Shown: piece by piece, positions 32,616-44,199 of the stretch
How positions within the stretch are numbered: the stretch's first letter is position 1
Layout: every line of letters starts with the position of its first letter
Origin: Gigaspora margarita
Lineage: Eukaryota > Glomeromycota > Glomeromycetes > Diversisporales > Gigasporaceae
Direction: 5' to 3'
Assembly: GCA_009809945.1 (NCBI GenBank)
Contig: WTPW01002576.1
Coordinates: 1 to 64,000 of the forward strand
DNA: 64,000 bases
Notes under the pieces: model-generated
What the model was told of the DNA's origin: nothing
Databases searched by the model: none
What the model saw: the letters and a program-made list of their open reading frames with translations, nothing else
Translations under genes and position numbers: made by a program

Positions 32616-33549
32616 ATCTTTTTTTTTTTTTTTGCCGAAAAGGTTAATAGTAAACATCTTTAACCAAAACAAGAATAATGGTTAATAAAATAAAGAATAA
32701 TTGTTAATTATTAATCAAAATAATTTAAGTACTTACCGAAAATTAACATCATGTTCTCCTATTATTATTCGCACATAATCACAGTGCCTCAAATCAAACA
32801 AATTAGTTTACGCCAAATACAAAAATAATGAATACAAGATGGAAACTGATAATAACACTGGTAAAAAAGCTAGTTATCTATGTATATATGTATATAATTG
32901 TAAGTAGAATTTACTTATTACAAAAAAACTTGGGCAATATTAAGTAATATTAAGTAATATTAAGTAATAAATATTTATATGTAACTGATTTCACCAATCT
33001 CTAATCCCGATGGATATCTTTATTATATGCTATATATTATATCTATTATAAAATATCAATCATATAGTATATACAGTATTATGGGTAAAGCATTTATAAT
33101 AAAGTTATATATTTGTGTGACTGATTATCGGTACTCAAATTTTCTTTTACACAAAGCAAATAACTTAATTGACAATACACGAGAATATTAAGAGGGGAGA
33201 TTTTATAATAAATTATATTAATACAGGAATCATGATTCCTAGTTTTATAAAAATTTTGAAATTTAAATTGCTTGTAACTTTTTTTATCTATCCAACTAAT
33301 TTTACTGTTCTTACTACCATTAGATTCACAAAAACTAGCTCTACAACTTTCATTAATGGCCCATGAGATGTTATCTTAATAAAAAATTAACTCTATATAG
33401 GCAGGAATGCTAATTTATATATTTTATATGTACAGTATAGATTTGTTATAGATTTTATTAATATAAATTCTCCTTTTTTCATGAATTGTCAATTGACACA
33501 AAAACAGATTAATATTTATTTTTAATGAAAATAACTTATTATATACTAG

Positions 33550-33785
33550 TATGTACACACAGATATTAATAAATTAATTTGCAAATCTGTGTACCCTATA
33601 AATTATAACCAAAAAAATTAAAACTATTTTGAGGTTAGAGTAAGGATTAACTTTAGGATTGAAAGGTTTATAGTTTATGCTAAAATTTTGCAAGGAATAT
33701 TTTTTGTTAGAACTCGAAGAGTACAGTAGTTTCATAAGCAAAATTTTGAGTTATAATATGTACCCGTGTGTATACACTAGTGTAC
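33550..33785. mobile_element. Probable relative of the 26930-27282 MITE
   Basis: Edges ctagtatgtacacac and gtgtgtatacactag are inverted. Interior phrases such as aaaattttgagttata and a ggttagag stretch parallel the interior of 26930-27282. The target duplication could not be fixed. Confidence 0.55.
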
Positions 33786-34299
33786 AAATAGAAATTCTCT
33801 ATTTAATATACTATTTCTAATGATGCATTTATAAACATTTTTTGGAAAAGAATTGGCGCCTATAAGTTTTGTTATACATATTCTTCTCAAAATATGATTT
33901 TATAAAAATTATAATACTATTAAAAAAAAATAAAGCTAAAACAGAATCTGTCAATAAGTTAAATTCGTATCATATAGTAATATTCCAGTATATTATAGTA
34001 TTATTACTCACTAAAAGAACCATTTATTTGAAATAATTTGTTGTATATATATATATATATGCTATTATATATATATAAACTTATTCTTTTGCCTTATTTC
34101 CTTGCCATATTTTCTTATCTTTTTCTTTCTTGTTTAACATAATATTGTCAGAAATTAATGTTGAATGTGCTTTTCCTTTTTTTTTTTTAGAGGTCGTTCA
34201 TGACCGATTCTATTTTTGACGTACAGATTTATATTACTTTGATCCAAGTTTAAAATCAGGTTTATGTATTTGGTATTGAATATTAATTTTTGTATATCT

Positions 34300-34450
34300 T
34301 CTTTTCTTTACTCTCTTTAGATTACTTCTTTCGGTTTATTATATCCTTCCTCTTATTCTTTATTAAGCAATGATGAAACATTTGTCACATCTTTTTATTA
34401 GCAAACATTTCTGCATGTACAAAGATAATTGATTTTGTTCAGACGATGCA
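34300..34450. repeat. Dispersed repeat shared with 54060-54215 and (inverted) 44110-44190
   Basis: The block around tttagattacttctttcgg through acatttctgcatgtacaaag is shared with 54080-54210 in the same orientation. It continues the arm homology that ends at 44110-44190 on the other strand. Confidence 0.75.
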
Positions 34451-35900
34451 TGTATGTATTTGTGTGTATCAAAGCATCTAATCAAACTCTTTACTTCTTA
34501 TTACCGACTGGTCTTGAGTCATTTCTGAGATTTCAACTTTTAGGCTTTGATTTAATATAAGCACAGTACCCTGTCTTTTCTCTTTGATGATTTACGGCTT
34601 CTATTATTATATGTCTTGTATATTTGTCTCATGGGATCACAACGTAATCATATTAACAACAATAATACTAATACCTATTGTTCAAATACTTGTAAAAAAA
34701 AAATAAATAAATAAAATAAAATAAAAAGTAATAGTAGACCTTAAAAATAAAAAGTAATAGTAGACTTTAAAAATAAAAAGATTAATGGTTTATAATGTTT
34801 CGAGGCGTGATTTGTCCTGCTTACTCGCATCCTCGCAGCCTACTTGTTATGACACAAAATTCTTCTGGATAGGGAGTGTGGCATGGTGGTCACTGATAGC
34901 ATGCCACTCTATAGTCAGGAAATTTTGGAAAAGTAGATAGTCAATGAATATAAATCTAAGCAAGATTGTTGGATTTGTAAACTATCTGGGGTTTTGGAAA
35001 GTTGATATCATATGATGGTGTACCATTGCCATGCCAGGTGGCATCTTGGCATGAAATTTGTTAAGTAGCATGCCAATTTTTTTCTGTGCCACAATCTCTA
35101 CTTGGGTTTGACATGGTTTATCCTGTAAAAACTAATATTATTCTCAAGTTAACTGCTTAAGCTGTTCTGTAATATCACGCAATAAATCCAAATTTCGGAT
35201 ATTATTTATTCTGGTTAAAAAAATTTTAATACTTTCTATTATTTTATTAACATTTAAATGTTGTGCCTTATCTTGGATATAGATCGATGATTTTGATGAA
35301 CGATCGATTATATACAGATACCGACATGTATACCCCTCGTATGTACCCTCAAACGATTTCGAAGGTAGTCATAAGGGAAATTTATTTTTATTGGTTGTTT
35401 ACTTCTATAAAAAAAGCAATATTACATGAATTTTTTATATTGTTTACAATAGAATAATGGTCCTGCAATTAAGTCTATCTGAAAATTTGCGAAATTATCG
35501 TATTTTTCATATAAGCATTGGAGATCAAATGAGATCAATATTTCCATCAAATTATTTAATATGAAGTTATTATATTAAGTTGTTATCATTTAAAATGAAA
35601 TAACTAAGATAATATTTTTCTGAGTAAAGCTTTAAGATGACGCAGATGATGCAAATACTATATAGAATTGTGGGCGATAATATCGAGCAAATTAGCCTTT
35701 ATGCTTTTGAGATCAATTTTTGATTTATACCCGGCATATAATAGTAAAAAATATATTAAAAATATAAGTATTTACGGTAGACCCCTATATGAATACTCAG
35801 GTACTAAACAAACCAGGAAAATATTCTGAGTACACATTTCGGATAAATACGCTAAATTAATTAATATGTACATGTTATTTTCATTCTCACCCAAATTAGG
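34451..35900. other. No gene recognised; possible gtggcatg-rich MITE at 34860-35100
   Basis: Around 34872-34915 and 35020-35095 the words gtgtggcatg, gcatgccac, tggcatg and tgtgccacaatct form several inverted pairs, suggesting an old MITE. Ends were not resolved. The open frame at 35263-35457 is not supported. Confidence 0.4.
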
Positions 35901-35919
35901 TTTAGTAATTGATAGTGAT

Positions 35920-36125
35920 ACAAAAATGATAAAATAATACTATAATGATAAAAAATAATACTGTAAAAACAAAATAAATAATAATACTACGTATAAAAAA
36001 ATAATAATAATACTCGTATAAAAAAAATAATACTATAAAAAATAATACTATAACAGATAAATAATAATAAAATTAATAATATATTAATAATATTATAATA
36101 ATAATCCTATGTATCAATAACGATT
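35920..36125. repeat. ataatacta microsatellite
   Basis: Irregular repeats of aaataatacta and ataataataa in about 200 bases. Confidence 0.8.
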
Positions 36126-36289
36126 AATATTATCATTGTTATACTTTTTCTTCTAACGTTATTTAAAATTCCACATTACTAAACAAATAATCTTTATACT
36201 TCATTCATTTTTTTTTCTCATAACTTTTATTAAATAATTATATGTATCCTTACATGATGCAATGCGTAAAGTATTTCATTCTAAGATGC

Positions 36290-37490
36290 AGGTTACAGTT
36301 GCAATTGGCGGTACCCATATTTTTTTGCATTGATCTATGTTCTCGGTTTCAAAACTTTTCGGCATAATCCATAAATGTAGTGTGAGTCATAATTCTCCTT
36401 CTTTTCTTTTCTTCCTTCTAAAACGGAAAAGAAAAAAATATATATGAAATGCATTAGATTTATGGGCTCGTAAATCTTTGGATTACTAATTTTAGTCACG
36501 AGACTATTCTCTAATACTATTACATACAGTACATATAGGCTAAATTAGTTGTACCTTTTAATATTATTTGCCATTGGTCATCCATCTGGCATAAATACTG
36601 TACACTTTAGTTTTCTGGTTACACCACTATTGTGAATAGGTATGCTAAATTAGGGAATATAATGCTAATTAAGAAGTATAATGTTAGTTCTTATGACTTA
36701 TCAAAAATTAAAACTTTTTCTTTTGGTTTAAATCAGGATATTTGTTTAAAATTGATGTAATGCATGATTTGAAATACGTATAATTATTTTAACTGTTATT
36801 GTACATAAAAAAAAACCCTGTTTTAATTTATTCCAATTAAAATAGATGATTTTAATATGTATATATATTATATTTTATTATATATTAATACTATACTCGG
36901 CAAGGAAAAAAAAAAGAGAGAGAAAAAAAAGATCATTGATATGAGTTGTAAATATTATTTTGTATGGTGCGAGTTTAATTTATTTTGCCATTACCTTTTT
37001 TATCATTTATAATTAATATTTTTTTTTTTTGTCAAAAAATTTGTAATATACAAATACCGTAGTGCATTGACCAAAGTACTCCCCTCTTTCAATACCCCAT
37101 TGCAAAATACCTGGCGCAAAGCACAAGATCTCTATTAATTAAATATAGTTTTTAGACTACTTATTGTAAGTGTGAAATGTGTAAAAACTTAAAAATTTTT
37201 TTTCTTGCAGCACAGACCCACTACCATATAATATACCAGGTCTTTTGTAAGTTTTTTGACGGGTATTTTGTATAAGACCCCGGGTCTTTTGGTCAGTGCA
37301 CTACGGTATATTTGTATATATAGTGTATACAGACTATACAATTAAACGTATCAAGTGAATGGTGAACACAACAGTATTACATATATAATAATAATAATAA
37401 TAATAATAATTCTTTGAGAAATTGATAAACTATTATTTGGATCAAAAAATATGTTTACTGTTCTGACAGATTCTGTTTTAGTGTTAGTGA
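36290..37490. repeat. Inverted-duplication arm, second partner of 29820-31090
   Basis: It begins near gcaattggcggtaccc and runs to acagattctgttttagtgtt, in reverse complement to 30420 through 30740 and outward. It also matches 46040-46920 directly (aattattttaactgttattg, gagaaattgataa). It contains a TA-target MITE at 37057-37306. Confidence 0.72.
37057..37306. mobile_element. TA-target MITE
   Basis: Ends ccgtagtgcattgaccaaa and tttggtcagtgcactacgg are inverted over about 19 bases with one mismatch. TA lies at 37055-37056 and 37307-37308. This fits a Tc1/mariner-like non-autonomous element of 250 bp, non-coding. Confidence 0.85.
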
Positions 37491-37639
37491 CTTTTCATTT
37501 AGGGAAACGCTGTTTATTACGTAATTTATTTTTATTAGAAGATCATACCCCCTCTCCCATGATTGAATTAATAGCCAATAATAATTTTTATATATAATAT
37601 ATAGACGTAATAGACTGCTAACCCCCTTCCCCCCTTACT

Positions 37640-39735
37640 CAATTGTTGAAAAGTATATAAAGCATGAGTTCTCTCCTCTGAAATAGGGCAAACAACGTTT
37701 TGAAAGTAATAATTCTATCGCTTGTTATATTTCTTAGATTGATTATCATAGTTAATAAAATTGAGTCCCCATGATTATCGAGCTTGATCGAAGAAACAAA
37801 GAGAGTAAAAGTTACTCAACTTCTAATTCAATCCAATCCCTTTATATACTCAGTCATCAATGATTACCTTATAAGTTAGTTAAATCGATTACCTGTGATT
37901 TGTGTGCACTTGACAATCATTAAATTTCTTAACGATAGCACAGTATTTATAGAATTAATTAGTTAGTAAGGGTAATATAAGAAATTAGAGCACTGTATTA
38001 CTAGAGTTTAGTAAAGAAATAAAGTGTACATAACTGTGTTGGATCCCATGATCTTCACAACAAGTTTCGTTGGTGAATAAACCTAAATCCTCAGACCAAA
38101 TTCAATACACGAAACACTTAGTATATAAGTATTTTAATTATTCGTCTCGATAAAGCTATATAATCCTCAGTTTCTCTTTTTAAATACGGAAACATTTTTG
38201 AAATTTCAAAAATGAATCAACCCCAACCTCAACAAAATGCTAATATTCCTATAAATTCATTCTATGATAATCTTACTGTTGAACAAAAATATGAAAATTT
38301 AACTAAAGGTACAGCAGATTTGTTTAACACTAGAACACAAGAAACAAAAGATCAGACAACTCTTCAATTCTCTACCTTTATTTTTTCGTGATCATCTTTT
38401 TGACAAGCAAAGATTATGAATTCACTTATATCATGCAATGAACATTTTGAACCATCGCTATACAACAAAATTTCTAATACAAGTGCAATTAATAAATCCT
38501 ACCTAACCTCTAATCTAACCACGTACTCTATCCTAATCTTAAACTTTGGCCAATACACTAACCCTAACTACGATGTGTCTTCGCATAACAAATGTTTCAC
38601 ACTACACCAAACAATATAATAATGTCAGAAAACTCTTATTGAGACTTCGATGACGACTTCTACGATGACTCCTGCAATGACTCCAATAATGATGCTATTA
38701 GCTATTATCTAGAAAATAAGTAAAAAGTTAGAAATTTAGAAATAGTAAACTAAAAAAAAAGCAAAAAAAAAAAAACAAGAAAAGAAAAAAAAATAATCAA
38801 TTATCATTAGGGATGTTGTAATAATCATATTCTGATCCATCGAGAATTAGCAAAAACTTCGTTTTCGCTTATTCACACATGGATTAGGGTATTATCATTA
38901 ATCCTGATTATCATTTTAATAATACATAGTTCAAAAAGTTATTATGGGTTTCTTTTCATATATGCACATTGACACTCTCCTCATCATTACTTATAACATA
39001 CCAAATTATGATCAGAAAATATGTAATGAAATTGACCTGCCACAAGACAATAGAAATATTGTATCGTTGAGTTTGAATGTTTAAGATTTGCAAATTATTT
39101 TATATTATCAACGAGATTAATAAAAAAGAATTCTTTCTTTGTAGAGAAATCTTATTTTTACCTGTATGTATATACAAAAAATAGTGTACTGTATATATAT
39201 TCTAAAAAAAAAAAATTACCTTCTTTTATGTTTCTTAAAACTTTTTTCTCTTAAGCGAATATGCATATTGCTATATAAGTTATTAATAAATTACTATACA
39301 TTAATATATTTTATTTATCTAAAAAATATCAAACAAATTTTTATATTCGATATATTGACATATATATTGTGTTTAATCCACAAATTTTCTTTTGGAAATG
39401 TGCTTTAAATAATTCTTTCACAAAAATACAAATTTTTAATGTGCTTGAAATGAACTTCTTTTCTCATTAAAAAAAATCAAAGAAACATCTTCTGCAAAAG
39501 TATATTCATTCCAGATGCATTAGTGTTGATTATTTTAAATAAATTAAAAAATCTCTATCTATCATAGCAATTGTGAAAACGAAACTCTACGTTAGACGAT
39601 TCTGGCATAAATAATGTACAATAATAGTTTTTTACAGTGTACTATAAATATTGATATCATTCGGAATATATATAAATTATAAATTAATGTAAGTTAAGAT
39701 TTTTTTTTGTAGATTAATTTAGATTCCAGACTAGT
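37640..39735 (+). repeat. Long duplicated block, copy D
   Basis: It matches copies A (48140-52745), B (54880-58330) and C (59150-63770) from ctctcctctgaaa through the word gattaatttagattccaga. It is the only copy whose short ORF (38212-38391) is open. About 540 bases at 38403-38955 are absent from the other copies and probably represent an insertion, although no duplication is clear. The homology ends just before the hAT-type MITE at 39747. Confidence 0.78.
38212..38391 (+). CDS. Small Gln/Asn-rich ORF of the long duplicated block (59 codons)
   Basis: It begins MNQPQPQQNANIPINS and continues with YDNLTVEQKYENLTKG and FNTRTQETKDQTTLQF, ending at the tga at 38389-38391. The ATG is preceded by an AT-rich leader that is conserved in copies A, B and C, and the amino-acid sequence is recognisable in all four. 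The other three copies are degenerate. There is no known domain, signal peptide or membrane segment. It may be the first exon or N-terminus of a longer protein carried by the repeat, since all copies diverge soon after. Conservation above its flanks has not been measured, so coding status is an inference. Confidence 0.4.
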   Translation: MNQPQPQQNANIPINSFYDNLTVEQKYENLTKGTADLFNTRTQETKDQTTLQFSTFIFS

Positions 39736-39746
39736 GATGCTATGGT

Positions 39747-39979
39747 TAGGGTTGTTAATGGAGTACTCCAGGCATTAATAAAACATATAACTCATTTCTG
39801 AAGTGCTCCGGAGTAAGTTATATGTTTATTATACCCTGGTCACTATATCAAGATGCAGGACATAAATCAGTTATACCCTGGTCACTATGTGTATAAGCGG
39901 AAATTTTATCTCCACTTATACCCAACTGCCCATGATATAACAATTACTTATTAACTGGAATGCTCCATTAACAACCCTA
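39747..39979. mobile_element. hAT-type MITE with TAGGG ends
   Basis: Ends tagggttgttaatggag and ctccattaacaaccct form an inverted repeat. The flanks gctatggt (39739-39746) and gctacggt (39980-39987) are an 8-bp duplication with one change. TAGGG termini with 8-bp duplications are typical of hAT. The phrase ttataccctggtcacta occurs twice inside. 233 bp, non-coding. Confidence 0.88.
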
Positions 39980-40099
39980 GCTACGGTTAAGGTTAAAAAA
40001 TCGTATAATCCCATTGTGCCATCTAATTTTTCATAATTTTAATTAACGGTAATAATATTAATAAAAGCGTAATTTCAATTTAAGCTATTTAAGCTATAA

Positions 40100-40365
40100 A
40101 TGATATGTAATAACTATAAAAATAATAAAATTATTATAAAATAAATGTTTATCATTTTTGTTAAAATTTTTTTGTTTGCGAAACTCTTCTTACAATGAAT
40201 ACACTTAAGGATATTACTAATCAAAATATACCAATCAATACTAATAGTATGAATCAAAGAATCTTCTGAACCTAGTAATAATTCTACATCAGCAAAATAA
40301 ATATACGAAATTTTTTGAAAGAAATTGCATGCCGAAATCTTTCGAAAGAATTGCGATTGACGCAA
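40100..40365 (-). pseudogene. Fragment of a hAT-like transposase N-terminus
   Basis: On the minus strand the frame reads FADVELLLGSEDSLIHTISI and continues to CIHCKKSFANKK. The opening FADV matches FADVNDHQ of the hAT remnant at 42716. Both are preceded by the same TTTCGAAA palindromes, in opposite orientation. Only the first roughly 60-80 residues are present. It is a truncated, inverted relative of the transposase gene and not a functional gene. Confidence 0.55.
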
Positions 40366-40625
40366 AATCTTTCGAAAGAATCACAATCTTTCGAAAGATT
40401 TCGGTATGTATTTCTTTCAAAAAATTTCAAAAGAAATTTCGAAATATTTCAAAATGTATTGCGAAATATTGTGAAATAGGACAAATAAAAACAATGCAAT
40501 CCCGTATCTAATTTGTACCTAATTTGTACCTAATTATCCCCTTTGGGTCGCAGGAGGTAATTTTTTGCATATTATTGCAATATTTCACAATATTTCACAA
40601 AATTTCAAAATTTTTTTTAAAAAAT
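40330..40625. repeat. TTTCGAAA palindrome cluster, left
   Basis: Three copies of aatctttcgaaaga (near 40338, 40363 and 40385) are followed by several atttcgaaatattt and tatttcacaat words. It mirrors the cluster at 42415-42715 beside the hAT remnant. Confidence 0.85.
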
Positions 40626-40639
40626 AAATAAACGATATA

Positions 40640-42018
40640 CATATTCACATAATTACGCTTTTGCAAATTTTTGATCGTTTTCACAGGTTTTCGCATTGTT
40701 TCGCATTTTAATATAAAATTTTATATTTTTTTATTTATTATTATACATTATATATTTTAAATTTATTTTAAATTAAATATTCAATATTACATATTTTATT
40801 ATATATTATTATACATATACTATACAAAAAAAAAATAAAAAAAAATGACGAAAAAAAATAAAACCAAAAAAAAAATGAAAAAAACAAAACTGAAAATGAA
40901 AAAAAAACAGTATTTAAAATACTTTTGCACTTCTTCACATATAATCCCATAAAAAACTAGCCCTATATGCTTATTTTCACTCATCCCAGTTAGCTATTAT
41001 TTTGCTTCTTTGTTTTAACTATCGTTTTGCTTCAGCTATTCTTTTGTTTTCACTATCATCTTCATTTTGCTCTTCTTTTTAAATACTTCCTAAAAATAGT
41101 AGAGAAGTGAAAAAATAAAAAAAAACCACTTCTCAAAAGTGTTGGTATTCCCAGAAAAATCCAGTTTGTTCTTGCAAAGTGCTGAAGAAGTTAGAGTTAG
41201 TGTTCTTGTAAAGTACCAGAAAAGTCAGATCGTTTTTTTGCAAAGTTCCAAAGAAAGTCAGGAATAAATAAAAAATTAAAAAAATAAGTAAAAAAAAAGA
41301 AAAACAACCAAAAAACAAAAATGTAAGCAAACTAAATAAAAAAAACGAAGACCCAAATCTCTATTTCTCTAAAGTAAGAGTTTGTTTCTTGAAATTTAGA
41401 AATTGTCGAAGGTTTTCGAAATGTGCCGAAATAAATAAAAAAATAAAAATTAAAGAAATAAGTAAAAAGAAAACAAACAAAAAAACAGAATGTAAGCAAA
41501 CTGAATAAAAAAATAAAACCCAAATCTCCATTTCTTTAATGTAAAGAGGCGTTTTTGAAATTTACAAATTGCAAGAGAAAGCAATTGTATGTTCTTGCAA
41601 AGTTTCGAAGAGCTGCGCAAAGTGGTGAAAAGTCGTTGGATTTTTTGTAAAGTGCCAGAGAATTTAGAATTGGTGTTTTCGTAAAGTATAGAAATAAAAT
41701 AAAAAAAATTAAAAAATAATAAATAAAAAAAAAAATGAAAGAACAAAACAAAACTAAACAAAACAAAATGAAACTAAACGAAACAAAACGAAACCAAAAA
41801 AAAAATAAACTGAAAATGAAAAAACAATGTAAAAGTAATAAAAGATCTAAATTATAAACAAAAAAAATCTAATCTGATCTTGTACTATACATTTTGAAAC
41901 ATTTCGAAAATATTAGTCAAACGTGTTCTTGGTATAATCAAGGGTACAGATCGACTGATCTAGCTTGATTTTTTATTTTTAAAATATTTCGAAACAATTC
42001 GAAATATTAAAAAAAAAA
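40640..42018. repeat. Purine-rich block, inverted relative of 23830-25370
   Basis: A-rich strand opposite to the T-rich block at 23830-25370. Shared landmarks include aggttttcgcattg, agatctaaattataaac, the word aaacgtgttcttgg and aatatttcgaaacaattcg. The open frames on the minus strand are Phe/Leu-rich shadows of the low complexity. Bases 41826-42010 are repeated directly at 42312-42520. Confidence 0.7.
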
Positions 42019-42252
42019 NNNNNNNNNNNNNNNNNNNNNNNNNNNNNNNNNNNNNNNNNNNNNNNNNNNNNNNNNNNNNNNNNNNNNNNNNNNNNNNNNN
42101 NNNNNNNNNNNNNNNNNNNNNNNNNNNNNNNNNNNNNNNNNNNNNNNNNNNNNNNNNNNNNNNNNNNNNNNNNNNNNNNNNNNNNNNNNNNNNNNNNNNN
42201 NNNNNNNNNNNNNNNNNNNNNNNNNNNNNNNNNNNNNNNNNNNNNNNNNNNN
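42019..42252. other. Assembly gap (234 N)
   Basis: A run of N immediately after an A-rich homopolymer stretch, so the gap probably hides more low-complexity DNA. Confidence 0.99.
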
Positions 42253-42414
42253 TTTTTACTTAGTGATTTAAAACACTATATAATTGTTAAAGTGAAAGAA
42301 AAAAAAACAATGTAATGTAAAACTGTATAGAAGATCTAATTTATAAACAAAGATCTGATCTGATCTTGTAATACAGAATTTGTAAATTAATTTTGATACA
42401 TAATACAAAATTTT

Positions 42415-42715
42415 GAACTATTTCGAAAATATAGTCCAATGCATCCTTGGCATGACCCAGGTTACATATCCTGATCTAGCTAATTCAGCTGATCTAGACA
42501 GTTCTAAAATATTTCGAATTATTTCGATTACAAAATATTTTGAAAAATATTTCAAATCTACTTTCAAAATATTTCGAAACTATTTTCAAAATATTTCGAA
42601 AGCTGAAATATTTCGAAATATATTTCAAAATATTTTGAAATATATTGCGATATGCGAAATCTTTCGAAAGATTTTGCAGTAATGCAAGATCTTTCGAAAG
42701 ATTTCAGTACTATAA
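42415..42715. repeat. TTTCGAAA palindrome cluster next to the hAT transposase remnant
   Basis: Dense tatttcgaa and atatttcgaaa words (at least eight), ending in two aatctttcgaaagatt-type palindromes near 42656 and 42690, directly before the transposase coding sequence. Clusters of short repeats near element ends often bind hAT transposase. That role here is inference. Confidence 0.8.
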
Positions 42716-43990
42716 ATTTGCTGATGTAAATGACCATCAAATAATTCATCGATTCAAAGCGATGATAGTATTTATAATAATCATTCTGAAGAAGAGGCTT
42801 CCGCTTCAACTTTACTTAAAAAATGCTATGGTGGACCAAAACCAGATCCAGTTTGGGAATATGTTGACATTGGAAATTCTTTAGGAGATAGATATTATAG
42901 AGCTAGTTGCCCTCATAATTGAACATATGGAAAACCACAATTACTGAAGCGTCATTTGGCTCATGAATGTTTATATATACCACAAAACATCAAAGAAATT
43001 TGGCGCAATAATTTAGCAATGTAAGAAAAGTCTATAAAAAAATAACGAAAAATAAAGAATCAAACAGAAACATCTTTATTAGATAAAATAATTTCAGAAG
43101 ATAGACAATGGCAAATAGATAGAGCAGTTTTAAAAAACTGGGTATGTGCTAGAATTTCTTTTGAGACTATAGACAATCCATTTAAATAATGGGCATAGTT
43201 CACCTTCTCATTCTATACTTTCTGAACGTATCCTTGATGAAAAAGTGGCAAAAGTTGAAAAGACAATCGATAATGAGTTAGAATTTGAGACGATAGTTGG
43301 ACTGCGCCAACTGGATCGTCCTTTTATAATTAAATTATTATAACACCTAATCGTAAAAAACATCTATTTCAGATTAAGAACTACTCTATTACTTCACAAA
43401 CTGGTGATTTTCTTGTTAAAGAAATAAATAATATTCTTAATAAAATTGGAGTTGAAAAATTCATTGTTGTTGTTACAGATCATAGATCAAAATATAAGAT
43501 ATACAAGAAGATTGGTAAATGAAGAGTTTATCTGTGGCGCACATGAAATTAATTTAATCGCACATGATTTATCCGAAACTGAAGAAATTAAAGGATTAAT
43601 TAAAAAATGTGGATTAGTTATAAATTTTTTTCATCATTCGTTAATAGCCAATGAACTTTTAAAAAAAGGTTTAGCAGCTATAAACATTAATAGTGTTGAA
43701 CTTATGACATATTGTAAAACATGATGGGGCTCATTATATACAATTGTTGTTTTTTTAATTTATGTACAACCTATCTTTGTTGGCTTATCAATAATCATGC
43801 AGTTACAATTTCAAACAAAATAGTATTTGATTTAATTAATCCAGATTTATTTAATAATTGTCATTACATATTAGCAATAATGAAACCCATTAAAGACATG
43901 ATCAAGATTGTTATGTTGCACTATTAATTGCCTTCCAAATTCAAATTTATTTACGTCTAAGGCTACAAAAATTTATAACTCATGATTTAA
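42716..43990 (+). pseudogene. hAT-family DNA transposon transposase (decayed)
   Basis: The start reads FADVNDHQ, then SEEEASAST and CYGGPKPDPVWEYVDIGNSL (42824 on). A BED-type zinc finger follows, partly lost: ASCPHN in place of a second Cys, then LKRHLAHECLYIPQNIKEIW. Further on are ISEDRQWQIDRAVLKNWVCA and IDNPF (near 43160). The catalytic region shows VVVTDHRSKYKI, then HEINLIAHDL, IKKCGLVINFF and YCKT-WGSLYT (43450-43740), which are typical of the hAT catalytic core. There are many stops and several frame changes. Intact members are several hundred residues longer and use an RNase H-like DDE core. It could once have mobilised the hAT-type MITEs of this window, but no end match has been shown. 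Confidence 0.82.
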
Positions 43991-44199
43991 GAATTTGCAA
44001 CTCTACTATAACAACTTGTATATTATCTACATTCATTATATCAAGGCATAGAGTTAAATAAAGGGCAATTTTGTGAAATTTGTGAAACTGCAGCAAGTAT
44101 GTGGCAGGATTTGGGATAAGACAAAGGATATCATAAACTGAAAGAAGTAATCTAAAAGGAATAAGGGAAAGGAGATATACAAAAATCAATATTTGATAC

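Larger units (their letters stand above)
29820..34300. repeat. Large inverted-duplication arm (partners 36290-37490 and 44200-46920)
   Basis: 29820-31090 matches the reverse complement of 36290-37490 (for example the block around acagattctgtcaaact and the poly-attatttgga block). 30700-34300 matches the reverse complement of 44200-46920. That match includes sequence around gtggtcaaagcac (31170), acaggtttaattaact (31495), a gttatctatgt box (32876) and aaggcaaaagaata in reverse at the outer end. The arms carry different later insertions. The original element is unidentified and no protein is readable. Confidence 0.72.

Noticed and set aside
38403-38955. A separate gene within copy D
   Set aside because: The 67-codon frame at 38416 has no recognisable domain, and the segment ends in A-rich low complexity. 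It is treated as an insertion of unknown type.
41133-41766. Phe/Leu-rich minus-strand frames
   Set aside because: Products of A/G-rich low complexity; no conserved motif.
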